Shown here: in pieces, positions 36,546 to 43,869 of the stretch
How the letters are laid out: the number at the start of each line of letters is the position of its first letter
Numbering within the stretch: position 1 is the first letter of the stretch
NCBI RefSeq assembly: GCF_016595215.1
Contig: NZ_JAENHK010000010.1
Location: 1,473,390 to 1,537,389, forward strand
Reading direction: 5' to 3'
Origin: Chryseobacterium paridis
GTDB lineage: Bacteria; Bacteroidota; Bacteroidia; Flavobacteriales; Weeksellaceae
Length of the DNA: 64,000 nt
The notes under the pieces: model-generated
Database searches by the model: none
What the model was told of the DNA's origin: nothing
The model's input: the letters and a program-made list of their open reading frames with translations, nothing else
Made by a program: the position numbers and the translations under genes

Positions 36546-37226
36546 ATGAAAAACTTAAAAATTAAAATTGGTATCGTAGATGATGACCTGTTGTTTGTAC
36601 AACTTTTAAAAAATTATATTGATCAGGATGAACGGTATGAAGTGGTATTGACCTCAACAAGTGGTCAGCATTTCCTGAATGAAACAAAAAATGAATCTCT
36701 AGATGTTTTGATATTAGACCTGAGAATGGCTAATGGTGATGGGCTTGAAGTAATGTCTGCCCTATCTCAAAAAGAAACGGAGACCAAAATCATTGTACTC
36801 TCCAGTTTTTATCGGCGTTCTTTTATGGGACAAATGCTAAAAATGGGTGCTCATGCTTTCCTGTCCAAAGAAATCGAACTGGAAGAACTTTTGAATGTCA
36901 TGCATGCGGTCTATCATCACGGGCATTATTTTTCCGATGAACAGGTTGAGGTGATGCGGGGACAACTTTCCAATAAGCTCCCTGAGTTTCATGCCTACTC
37001 GAAAGATGATCTTACAGAAAGGGAAATTGATGTTCTCAAACTGGTTTGCCAACAAATGAGCACGAAAGAAATTGCAGATCATTTATTCATTTCCCCAAAA
37101 ACGGTGGAAACCCATAAAACCAATCTGATGATCAAAACCTGCGTGAAAAATATGGCGGGATTGGTGATCTATGCGGTGCAGAATGGTATTGTGAACGCGC
37201 ATGAGATTGTGCTGTTGGATAAGTAG
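36546..37226 (+). CDS. LuxR/NarL-type response regulator
   Basis: 226 aa. Receiver domain 1-125 with acidic pair VDDD (11-14), phospho-acceptor Asp 58 (LILDLRMANGDG) and Lys 108. C-terminal LuxR HTH (LTEREIDVLKLVCQQMSTKEIADHLFISPKTVETHKTNLM, 156-195). With the kinase it forms a two-component system embedded in the Reb locus, and the Reb genes are its most likely target by position. Confidence 0.92.
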   Translation: MKNLKIKIGIVDDDLLFVQLLKNYIDQDERYEVVLTSTSGQHFLNETKNESLDVLILDLRMANGDGLEVMSALSQKETETKIIVLSSFYRRSFMGQMLKMGAHAFLSKEIELEELLNVMHAVYHHGHYFSDEQVEVMRGQLSNKLPEFHAYSKDDLTEREIDVLKLVCQQMSTKEIADHLFISPKTVETHKTNLMIKTCVKNMAGLVIYAVQNGIVNAHEIVLLDK

Positions 37227-37330
37227 TTGAGAGTGGAAAATTGAAAGTGGAAAGTTGAAAGTTGAAAATGGAAATGGTGAGTGGAGAGTTGACAGTTGAC
37301 GGTTGAGAGTTAATAGTTGAGAGTAACTAT
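37227..37330. repeat. Filler repeat (TTGAGAGTGGAAAATTGAAAG type)
   Basis: Head-to-tail variants of GAAAGTTGAAAGTTGAAA and GTTGAGAGTTAA with no coding potential; same family as 36180-36535. Confidence 0.6.
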
Positions 37331-37346
37331 TGACTGGTGGAAATGG

Positions 37347-37419
37347 ATACTGAATAGAATACAAATTTATGACGGTGGTGTTTTTCCGGGTTATAAAATT
37401 TGTATTCTTTCTCAGTATG
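37347..37419. terminator. Long inverted repeat between convergent genes, likely bidirectional terminator
   Basis: Left arm ATACTGAATAGAATACAAATTT (37347-37368), right arm its near complement (37396-37419), with 12 perfect pairs next to the loop. It sits between the plus-strand response regulator and the minus-strand gene at 37476. T runs are short, so termination is plausible rather than certain. Confidence 0.5.
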
Positions 37420-37475
37420 GTATGTTTTGAAAATTCATTCCGTAATTTATCCTATGAAATTAGATTACCGGATGA

Positions 37476-38162
37476 CTAATTACTGATTTCTTCAACGGTA
37501 TGCTTTCTACGAGGGAGATTATAATATCTTGTGTATGCTTCCAGAGTCGCTCTTCCCATGTTCGGAAATACCCAGCTTCCAAAAAGCTGATTAATAGAGG
37601 AAAAATTATTAGATCCACCTCCTGCCATTATAAGGTAGGTATTTCCGTCTGTTTCATCTATAAATTGAAGGCCCAGGTGCCCTCCACTGAAAACATGCCC
37701 TGGTTCTGCATAATTTAACATGGTCATCTTCTCATCATCATGGGTTGTCCTTACCTGTCCTCCGAACATTGCTGTAGTTAATCCACCATTAGTTCTTCTT
37801 CCCATCAACTCACCATCTCCACCTCTCATGGCACCGGGTACGGTCTGACCTATATTATTCTTCGAGAATTCAAAGAACGACCGTGCATTATGCTGGGGAG
37901 TAGTAGGTCCGGCAAGTATTTTAAATGTAAAATCATGTCCGTCGTAGCATATCTTCCATTGCAGATATCTTCCAATGATCCGAAAAGGTTCCATAAAGGG
38001 AGATCCTACTCTACCTGTTGGGGAGAGTATATGATCAACGATACGAAGCTGAGGTGCATATTGTGCAAATCGTATGAAGTGTCTGTAAATAGGTTCACTA
38101 TTATCCCAACGGGGGCGTAGAGCTCTTGTTACCAATTTCACTCGCTCTTTTAAAAATCCCAT
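37476..38162 (-). CDS. Protein of unknown function next to the tandem reb genes
   Basis: 228 aa, soluble, basic N-terminus (MGFLKERVKLVTRALRPRW). Gly-rich beta-like C-terminal half (GHVFSGGHLGLQFIDETDGNTYLIMAGGGSNNFSS). Not recognised. It begins 37 bases after the terminator that closes the tandem Reb array, so it is transcribed either by read-through or from its own promoter. Position suggests an R-body accessory or cargo protein; inference only. Confidence 0.72.
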   Translation of the reverse strand: MGFLKERVKLVTRALRPRWDNSEPIYRHFIRFAQYAPQLRIVDHILSPTGRVGSPFMEPFRIIGRYLQWKICYDGHDFTFKILAGPTTPQHNARSFFEFSKNNIGQTVPGAMRGGDGELMGRRTNGGLTTAMFGGQVRTTHDDEKMTMLNYAEPGHVFSGGHLGLQFIDETDGNTYLIMAGGGSNNFSSINQLFGSWVFPNMGRATLEAYTRYYNLPRRKHTVEEISN

Positions 38163-38198
38163 ATTAATTTTGTTTTAGGTTATTAAGGTTTATCATTA

Positions 38199-38236
38199 TT
38201 AAAAAAATCAGGGAGAACCCAAAAGCATTCTCCCTG
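38199..38236 (-). terminator. Terminator after the last tandem reb gene
   Basis: CAGGGAGAA/TTCTCCCTG arms (38209-38217 with 38228-38236); on the minus strand the stem is followed by T7. Confidence 0.88.
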
Positions 38237-38265
38237 AACAATATAATTCTAAAAACACGCTCTTA

Positions 38266-38532
38266 TTAAGATGGATTTAGCATCTTAGCGATAGAAATAG
38301 CATCTGCTACGGTATCTACGCTATAGATCTGCATCACGCCTTGTGTAGTGGCTGCCTGACCTAGGATATTCTGTTGATTTTGCGTATTTACTGCATTTTC
38401 AAACATAATCCCGGTAGAATGCGCTGCTGTCTGATACACATTCCCTAAAGCGATAGCCGGAGCTTCTGCTACTACTTTTACATTGGACTGCGTTACAGCA
38501 TCTGTGATTTGTTCATTAACTACTGTTGCCAT
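38266..38532 (-). CDS. RebB-type R-body protein, tandem copy 1
   Basis: 88 aa. Starts MATVVNEQITDAVTQSN and has the Reb core APAIALGNVYQTAAHSTG and FENAVNTQNQQNILGQAA, then the C-terminal IYSVDTVADAISIAKML. Reb proteins polymerise into R-bodies, coiled protein ribbons that unroll and can pierce membranes; first known from Caedibacter killer symbionts. The copy differs from its neighbours at only a handful of residues. It carries the same upstream box (TAATAACAATAATCATT) before the ATG as copies 2 and 4. Confidence 0.9.
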   Translation of the reverse strand: MATVVNEQITDAVTQSNVKVVAEAPAIALGNVYQTAAHSTGIMFENAVNTQNQQNILGQAATTQGVMQIYSVDTVADAISIAKMLNPS

Positions 38533-38555
38533 AATGATTATTGTTATTAGATTTT

Positions 38556-38580
38556 AAAAACGGCCGGACCTTCCGGCCGT
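38556..38580 (-). terminator. Inter-reb hairpin A (attenuator-like)
   Basis: Perfect 9-base arms ACGGCCGGA/TCCGGCCGT with a CCT loop; on the minus strand T5 follows. Located between reb copies 2 and 1. Confidence 0.75.
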
Positions 38581-38618
38581 GGTTTATTGTGTTTTCTGCG
38601 GTTTACAGAAATGAGTTA

Positions 38619-38888
38619 TTAAGACCCTGCGTTAAGCATTTGAGCAATAGAGATCGCATCTGCTACGGTATCCATGCTATAGATCTGCATTACTCCCTGA
38701 GTGGTTGCAGCCTGTCCTAAAATGTTTTGTTGGTTTTGGTTATTCACCGCATTTTCGAACATGATTCCGGTTGAATGTGCCGCTGTCTGGTATACATTTC
38801 CTAAAGCGATTGCCGGAGCTTCTGCTACTACTTTTACGTTGGACTGCGTTACCGCGTCTGTGATTTGTTCATTAACTACTGTTGCCAT
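38619..38888 (-). CDS. RebB-type R-body protein, tandem copy 2
   Basis: 89 aa. Identical to copy 1 over most of the length; differs at NAVNN, IYSMDT and the tail AQMLNAGS. The leader AATCAACAATAATCATT before the ATG is nearly the same as in copy 1, so the duplication unit includes the 5' leader. Predicted subunit of the R-body ribbon. Confidence 0.9.
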   Translation of the reverse strand: MATVVNEQITDAVTQSNVKVVAEAPAIALGNVYQTAAHSTGIMFENAVNNQNQQNILGQAATTQGVMQIYSMDTVADAISIAQMLNAGS

Positions 38889-38915
38889 AATGATTATTGT
38901 TGATTAGAGTTTAAA

Positions 38916-38936
38916 ATGATCAGACGATCCGATCAT
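38916..38936 (-). terminator. Inter-reb hairpin B
   Basis: ATGATC/GATCAT stem with a 9-base loop, TTTT following on the minus strand. Weaker than hairpin A; lies between reb copies 3 and 2. Confidence 0.4.
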
Positions 38937-38948
38937 GGTTATTATTTT

Positions 38949-39218
38949 TTAAGAGTTCGGATTAAGCATTCTTGCAATAGAGATCGCATCTGCTACAGTA
39001 TCCAGGCTATAGATCTGCATTACTCCCTGAGTGGTTGCAGCCTGTCCTAAAATGTTTTGTTGATTTTGGTTATTCACCGCATTTTCGAACATGATCCCGG
39101 TTGAATGCGCCGCTGTCTGGTATACATTTCCTAAAGCAATTGCCGGAGCTTCTGCTACTACTTTTACGTTCGTCTGAGTTACTGCGTCTGTAATTTGTTC
39201 ATTAACTACTGTTGCCAT
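38949..39218 (-). CDS. RebB-type R-body protein, tandem copy 3
   Basis: 89 aa. Has VTQTNVKVVAEAPAIALG and the tail ARMLNPNS, a tail shared with copy 5. The DNA of 38949-39218 and 38619-38888 is almost the same apart from silent changes, showing purifying selection or gene conversion. Predicted R-body subunit. Confidence 0.9.
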   Translation of the reverse strand: MATVVNEQITDAVTQTNVKVVAEAPAIALGNVYQTAAHSTGIMFENAVNNQNQQNILGQAATTQGVMQIYSLDTVADAISIARMLNPNS

Positions 39219-39245
39219 ATTATTAATTTTTGATTAGGTTTGAAT

Positions 39246-39268
39246 AACAACCGGATGATCCGGTTGTT
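39246..39268. other. Inter-reb hairpin C
   Basis: Near-perfect palindrome AACAACCGGAT-G-ATCCGGTTGTT between reb copies 4 and 3. Without a T run; could be an RNA processing or stability hairpin, or a protein-binding dyad. Confidence 0.5.
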
Positions 39269-39300
39269 AAAAGATAATGTTTGCTTTACGCAATGAATTT

Positions 39301-39564
39301 TTAAGGATTCAGCATCTTCGCAATAGAAAGAGCATCTGCAATAGTATCTATACTATAGATTCTCATCACTCCCTGCGTATTGGCCGCCTGTCCTAAAATG
39401 TTTTGTTGATTCTGCGTGTTTACCGCATTTTCAAACATAATTCCCGTTGAGTGAGCGGCAGTTTGATACACATTACCCAAAGCGACTGCCGGAGCTTCTG
39501 CTACCACCTTTACATTGGTCTGGGTAACGGCATCTGTAATCTGTTCATTAACTACTGTTGCCAT
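39301..39564 (-). CDS. RebB-type R-body protein, tandem copy 4
   Basis: 87 aa, the most divergent of the tandem five in its C-terminal part (QAANTQGVMRIYSIDTIADALSIAKMLNP). Core Reb motif YQTAAHSTGIMFENAV intact. Predicted R-body subunit. Confidence 0.9.
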   Translation of the reverse strand: MATVVNEQITDAVTQTNVKVVAEAPAVALGNVYQTAAHSTGIMFENAVNTQNQQNILGQAANTQGVMRIYSIDTIADALSIAKMLNP

Positions 39565-39650
39565 AATGATAAATTGTTAATTAGAGTTTTCTTAACCTGA
39601 TATTCCGGTCATGGTTATCGGTTTCCTGCCAAAGCAGAAAAAACAGGCTC

Positions 39651-39920
39651 TTAAGAATTAGGATTTAACATTCTTGCAATAGAGATCGCATCTGCTACAG
39701 TATCCAGGCTATAGATCTGCATTACTCCCTGAGTAGTAGCTGCCTGACCTAGAATGTTCTGTTGGTTTTGCGTGTTTACTGCATTTTCAAACATGATTCC
39801 CGTAGAGTGTGCCGCAGTTTGGTAAACGTTTCCTAAAGCCATTGCAGGAGCTTCTCCTACTACTTTTACATTCGATTGAGTAACTGCATCTGTAATTTGT
39901 GAATTAACTGTTGTTGCCAT
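39651..39920 (-). CDS. RebB-type R-body protein, tandem copy 5 (first in transcription order)
   Basis: 89 aa. Slightly different N-terminus (MATTVNSQITDAVTQSNVKVVGEAPAMALG). As the first copy on the minus strand it should follow the promoter of the array, which must lie between 39921 and about 40020, just downstream (on the plus map) of the tandem-repeat tract. The leader has a poly-A/T region but no exact -7 consensus that I can defend. Confidence 0.9.
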   Translation of the reverse strand: MATTVNSQITDAVTQSNVKVVGEAPAMALGNVYQTAAHSTGIMFENAVNTQNQQNILGQAATTQGVMQIYSLDTVADAISIARMLNPNS

Positions 39921-40020
39921 AATTGTAATTTGTTTTTTTTGAGATTTACATCCCGGTTAATAATTATTTGATTGTTAAACTAGTTTTCTGTTTTTTTTGA
40001 TCTTACGATCTTGTTTTTTT

Positions 40021-41010
40021 TATCTCTCGCAGATTAGGCAGATTGCGCAGATCTTTTTTATACTGCTTTATTTAATTTCTTTTAGCATAATCATCTGTGA
40101 TATTTGTGGGATCTGTGGGAACTTTACTCTTTTCTTTTGCCCACAGATGACACAGAGAACACAGATTTTTTTCATACTGCTTTATTTGATTTCTTTTAGC
40201 ATAATCATCTGTGATATTTGTGAGATCTGTGGGAACTTTACTCTTTTCTTTTGCCCACAGATGACACAGAGAATACAGATTTTTTTCATACTGCTTTATC
40301 TATTTTTTAGCATCATCATCCGTGATATTTGTGAGATCTGTGGGAACTTTACTCTTTTCTTTAGCCCACAGATGACACAGAGAACACAGATTTTTTTCAT
40401 ACTGCTTTATCTATTTTTTAGCATCATCATCTGTGATATTTGCGGGATCTGTGGGAACTTTACTCTTTTCTTTAGCCCACAGATGACACGGAGAACACAG
40501 ATTTTTTTCATACTGCTTTATCTATTTTTTAGCATCATCATCTGTGATATTTGCGGGATCTGTGGGAACTTTACTCTTTTCTTTAGCCCACAGATGACAC
40601 GGAGAACAGAGATTTTTTTTCATATTGCTGTAATTAATTTTTCTTAGCATTATCATCTGCGGTATCTGCTAAATCAGCGAGAAATTAATCTCTTCTTTTT
40701 ATCTCCCGCAGATCAGGCAGATTGCGCAGATCTTTTTATCCTGCTTTATCTATTTTTTAGCATCATCATCTGTGATATTTGTGGGAGCTTTACTTTTTTC
40801 TTTTGCCCACAGATGACACAGAGAACACAGATTTTTTTCATACTGCTTTATCTATTTTTTAGCATCATCATCTGTGATATTTGTGGGATCTGTGGGAGCT
40901 TTACTCTTTTCTTTTGCCCACAGATGACACAGAGAACACAGATTTTTTTTCATATTGCTGTAATAATTTTCTTTTAGCATAATTATCTGCGGTATCTGCT
41001 AAATCAGCGA
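40021..41010. repeat. Tandem repeat array, unit about 111-115 bp
   Basis: Seven copies of a unit containing CTGTGATATTTG, GGATCTGTGGGAACTTTAC, TTTTGCCCACAGATGACAC and CATACTGCTTTATC; copy starts near 40061, 40174, 40290, 40399, 40510, then a variant unit at 40622-40738, then 40739 and 40839. Every unit contains the inverted pair ATCTGTGGG…CCCACAGAT with a 20-base loop. An open frame at 39997-40647 is a by-product of the repeat length and is not a gene. Confidence 0.85.
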
Positions 41011-41273
41011 GAAATTAACCTCTTCATTTTTTGTGATTCTCTCAGATCATTCAAACCGATCAGATCTCATACTGTTCCAATTCGACTGATCATTGGAGAG
41101 GAATCTGTATCTGCATTATCCGCGAAACCGGCAAGAATAAAAATTCTGTGTAGGCTTGATAAACACTTTTGGCCACTAACCATCACGGGCATTGTGTGTT
41201 TGATATGTTACTTTTATTTTTTCTCGCGGATCAGGCGGACGCGCAGATAGTATATATATAAACGGTTGATCTT

Positions 41274-41513
41274 TTAATAAAAGGATGCGGTCCCTTCCTG
41301 GTTTCTACCTCTATCTGAAAGAAACCATTCTTCTCCTGCAGGCTGCTGTATAGAGTTTACGTTTTGAGCGAGAGATTGCATTTCCACATGACATTTGCTC
41401 GTTTGGGGGCATCTACAACATTCTGAAAGCGGGTGGGAGGATGAAAAATTTTGACCTAATATATGTTGAGGGCACCCGCTTCCATTTCCACAGGGAAGAA
41501 AACCGCATCCGTA
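41274..41513 (-). pseudogene. Cysteine-rich open frame without ATG, end of the R-body accessory operon
   Basis: A 79-codon open frame that begins right after an in-frame TAG (41516-41514) and ends at TAA 41276-41274. The translation starts YGCGFLPCGNGSGCPQ and has seven Cys (3, 8, 14, 32, 33, 35, 41), then a Cys-free tail EEWFLSDRGRNQEGTASFY. Composition looks coding, but the only ATG in frame is codon 45 (41381). Options: a decayed or frameshifted gene, a non-standard start or recoding from the preceding Reb-like gene (stop at 41518), or a 35-aa product from 41381. Which one cannot be decided here. Confidence 0.4.
41283..41510. repeat. Nested inverted repeat spanning the Cys-rich frame
   Basis: GGATGCGGTCCCTTCC (41283-41298) pairs with GGGAAG-AAA-ACCGCATCC (41493-41510). 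A second pair, AAGCGGGTG (41427-41435) with CACCCGCTT (41473-41481), lies inside. The outer right arm on the minus strand runs into TTTT. Confidence 0.6.
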
Positions 41514-41517
41514 CTAA

Positions 41518-41760
41518 CTAGAAATTAAAACGTCCTTTTCTAAAATTCGACAGCTCTCTTTTTAATTTTCGGGAGCCCATTTTTTTAATTCCCATAACAG
41601 AATTACTCAAACCGATAAGGGAATCCCTGTGTTGATGCGACACGGACTGTTCATACATTAATCCTGTAGAGTGCGCATTTACCTGCATAGAAATTGCAGT
41701 AGGTACAGCGGGAGACATTCCTACCACTTCTAAATTGATTTCATTTTGATTGTGTACCAT
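41518..41760 (-). CDS. Divergent Reb-like protein
   Basis: 80 aa. Core VVGMSPAVPTAISMQVNAHSTGLMYEQSVSHQHRDSL matches the Reb pattern (SPA…A-HSTG-x-M-x-x-x-x-SV-x-x-Q), but the C-terminus is a basic tail (MGSRKLKRELSNFRKGRFNF) instead of the usual VADAI helix. An A7 run (ATTAAAAAAATGG) directly precedes the basic tail, so a frame slip there is possible. Last clear gene of the accessory operon. Confidence 0.75.
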   Translation of the reverse strand: MVHNQNEINLEVVGMSPAVPTAISMQVNAHSTGLMYEQSVSHQHRDSLIGLSNSVMGIKKMGSRKLKRELSNFRKGRFNF

Positions 41761-41787
41761 AACTATTAATTTTTTTGGTTATTTTGA

Positions 41788-42228
41788 TTATTTACGGATG
41801 TTGGCAAATCTTGCCTGCAGTTTGTTCATTCTTTCTGTAATCTTCATTTCTTTTTCCTTTATCCTTCCCCTGGAAGTTTCCTGAAGCTTTTGTAATTGTT
41901 CTTCGTAGCTCATGGCAACAGGATTACCCGTCACAGGCGCTGCTGCCTGATAAGCCTGTTGTTGCTTCACTGCTTCTTCAAGTTTCTCAAGCAAAGGAGC
42001 TAGAGATTTCAAGGTCTCTTTGGTTGCTTTTTCCTTGATATAATTAATGATCTCATCTTCATTATTGATAACGAAAGGCATCAAGTCTTCTTCCACTATT
42101 TCCGGCTCGATCGTTTCAATAGATTCAATGTACTCAACAGATTCCACAGGTTCCATTATTGATGGAATCGGATCCTGTTCTGAGGTACGCGCAGGCTTGG
42201 AAGCCCTGTGATGTATTCGTCTTCGCAT
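41788..42228 (-). CDS. Charged coiled-coil protein of the R-body accessory operon
   Basis: 146 aa. Basic N-terminus (MRRRIHHRASKPAR), an acidic low-complexity stretch rich in VES/IE repeats (30-60), then helical segments with heptad character (LEKLEEAVKQQQAYQ, EEQLQKLQETSRGRIKEKEMKITERMNKLQARFANI). No recognised family; could be an assembly scaffold. 54 bases downstream of the 42283 gene. Confidence 0.72.
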   Translation of the reverse strand: MRRRIHHRASKPARTSEQDPIPSIMEPVESVEYIESIETIEPEIVEEDLMPFVINNEDEIINYIKEKATKETLKSLAPLLEKLEEAVKQQQAYQAAAPVTGNPVAMSYEEQLQKLQETSRGRIKEKEMKITERMNKLQARFANIRK

Positions 42229-42282
42229 GGGTAGTATTTTTAAGGGTGGGTGAAAAAGAAATGGCTTTGCAGAAATGTGATC

Positions 42283-43092
42283 CTACAGCAAATAGCCTAT
42301 AAAAGCACCTGCAGTAGTCCAGTCCCTGTTAAGGTCCTGTATTACATTAGCTCCTATGATCTCCAGAGCAATACAACCCGTGATCGCACATGCAGACATC
42401 ATCTCCTTGATCTGATCGTTTGGAAGGCTTAGGATATAATCATCCGGAATCACCGGCAGCTTGCCATGTACCGGAACGGTTTCATTGAGAATGATATCAA
42501 GGATCTCCTGGAAATAATGAGCCATCAGTTTCGACCCCTGGAATTCCAGTTCCCGTTTTAATTCTATGATTTCCTCCGGAGTAACCAAATTGGCAATAGC
42601 ATTTACATCTACATCATGCACTGAATAAAGAGCTTCTCCCGTATTGGATGCTGTAATCGTAATGTCTGTCTTGAGAACACATTTGGATTTTTCAAGATTA
42701 ATAGTGAGAAGCTTGGAATCGATCTCCGGTTCAGCAATATCTGACAGGGTGCTCAAAGGCAGTATCCTTACATTACAGAAAAAAGTCTGATTCTCTTCCA
42801 GTTTGACCATAATTACCGCTATTCCTGTAGCTCTATCTTTAGGTTCGACGACAAAGGACTGGTAATTATTGGTTCTTTTGCCTTTCATACTGATCACAGG
42901 CCTTACAGTAGGCTGGATCGTGACATTGGATGTTTGCAGGCCAAATACATCACGGTCACCGTTATTTTCTGTTTTCTTTACACTGAAATAGGCATTATCA
43001 TCTGTTCTGGTAAGATAAAGGCTTTCATTCAGTTCCCTGAGGGTACGCAGGTTTAAAACCTTAGCCGGTTTTGCTTCAATTGAATAATTCAT
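42283..43092 (-). CDS. Paralogue of the Reb-fusion protein with a decayed Reb tail
   Basis: 269 aa. Residues 1-215 align in order with the 301-aa protein at 32789 (LR-x-L-x-ELN; YQSFVVEPKDRATGIAV; LPLSTLSDIAEPEIDSKLLTINLEKSKCVLK; VHDVDVNA; TPEEIIELKRELEFQGSKLMAHY). The end also matches (LPNDQIKEMMSACAITGCIALEI), but from there it lacks the AHSTG…NAV…QQ core and stops after AGAFIGYLL. Start overlaps the preceding small gene by 17 bases, so translation is coupled. Confidence 0.78.
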   Translation of the reverse strand: MNYSIEAKPAKVLNLRTLRELNESLYLTRTDDNAYFSVKKTENNGDRDVFGLQTSNVTIQPTVRPVISMKGKRTNNYQSFVVEPKDRATGIAVIMVKLEENQTFFCNVRILPLSTLSDIAEPEIDSKLLTINLEKSKCVLKTDITITASNTGEALYSVHDVDVNAIANLVTPEEIIELKRELEFQGSKLMAHYFQEILDIILNETVPVHGKLPVIPDDYILSLPNDQIKEMMSACAITGCIALEIIGANVIQDLNRDWTTAGAFIGYLL

Positions 43093-43318
43093 CTCTTATT
43101 TTTTTAAGTTTTTCGATTAGTTTTGTTGTTATTGTCTTTTTGACATGTTCACTGATGTGTTGTTCTACAGGAACTACTGCTTCTTTAATCTCTGGCTTTA
43201 CCAAAGGCTCTTCTAATTTTATGGATTTTAGTACGACTCCCCCTCCGTGATCGGCCACGGTAAAGTTTCTTTTCATAGGATCCTTGTGTTCCGAGGTTTC
43301 TTCCGTAACCGGTGACAC
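43076..43318 (-). CDS. Small charged protein of the R-body accessory operon
   Basis: 80 aa from a GTG start at 43318 that shares its G with the TAG stop of the preceding gene (TAGTG junction); an ATG at 43276 is the alternative start. Lysine/glutamate-rich, ends in a helix (SEHVKKTITTKLIEKLKKIRDELF). Not recognised. Overlaps the next gene. Confidence 0.65.
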   Translation of the reverse strand: MSPVTEETSEHKDPMKRNFTVADHGGGVVLKSIKLEEPLVKPEIKEAVVPVEQHISEHVKKTITTKLIEKLKKIRDELFN

Positions 43319-43851
43319 TACTCGTTTTTTTTTTCAGGATCTTCCTCTTCATATTCCTCGGAAATATCTGCTAATGGGGGAAGGTTTGGAATTCCGCTTG
43401 AATATGGAGTGATATTATTGTTGAAAATCGTACCGGAAAGTTTCGTCTTTGCCTCAGCATAATCACTTACGATCTTGAACAGATCCTTCATCATTGCATT
43501 TCCGTGTCCACCTGTAGGATCCTGAGCAGTACCTTCTTCACCTTTTTCCGTAGAGCTACCTCCTCCGCCCCCGCCTGCGGCGTTCTGTGGAGGAAAATAA
43601 TTCCCGTAGGTTAAATAATTGTTAGCTAGTTTAGTCAAGGCGACAAGACCCACCTGTTCAAATCCTTTTAAAAATGACTGTAAATCCTGTACCATCATTC
43701 CGGTCGACTGATCAATCATTATTTTCGCAGCTCCCAGCATCGGATCGGCCGTGGGTGGCGATAATACTTCCGTATTTACAAACACTACTGCTTTCTCCTC
43801 CGGAGTGGTAGGATCGGCTTTTGCTTTTTTCGTTGCATCTTTGTCAGCCAT
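43318..43851 (-). CDS. Divergent Reb-like protein with Gly-rich linker and acidic tail
   Basis: 177 aa. Charged N-terminus (1-22), then a Reb-like segment (24-80: NTEVLSPPTADPMLG, IMIDQSTGMMVQDLQSF). Next comes a linker with six Gly in a row (93-98), a helical part (119-140), and an acidic tail (EEYEEEDPEKKNE). Reb similarity rests on the spacing of SP-x-x-A, Q-STG-MM and the following amphipathic helix, so it is weaker than for the tandem copies. Confidence 0.68.
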   Translation of the reverse strand: MADKDATKKAKADPTTPEEKAVVFVNTEVLSPPTADPMLGAAKIMIDQSTGMMVQDLQSFLKGFEQVGLVALTKLANNYLTYGNYFPPQNAAGGGGGGSSTEKGEEGTAQDPTGGHGNAMMKDLFKIVSDYAEAKTKLSGTIFNNNITPYSSGIPNLPPLADISEEYEEEDPEKKNE

Positions 43852-43869
43852 GGTTATAAGGTTTTAGGG

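Noticed and set aside
39997..40647. 216-codon open frame with repeated CDICGICGNFTLFF blocks
   Set aside because: It comes from a tandem non-coding repeat whose unit length keeps the frame open; the repeated peptide has no biological pattern and the same DNA continues outside the frame.
40021..41010. CRISPR array
   Set aside because: The unit (111-115 bp) is fully repeated with no unique spacers and there are no cas genes.
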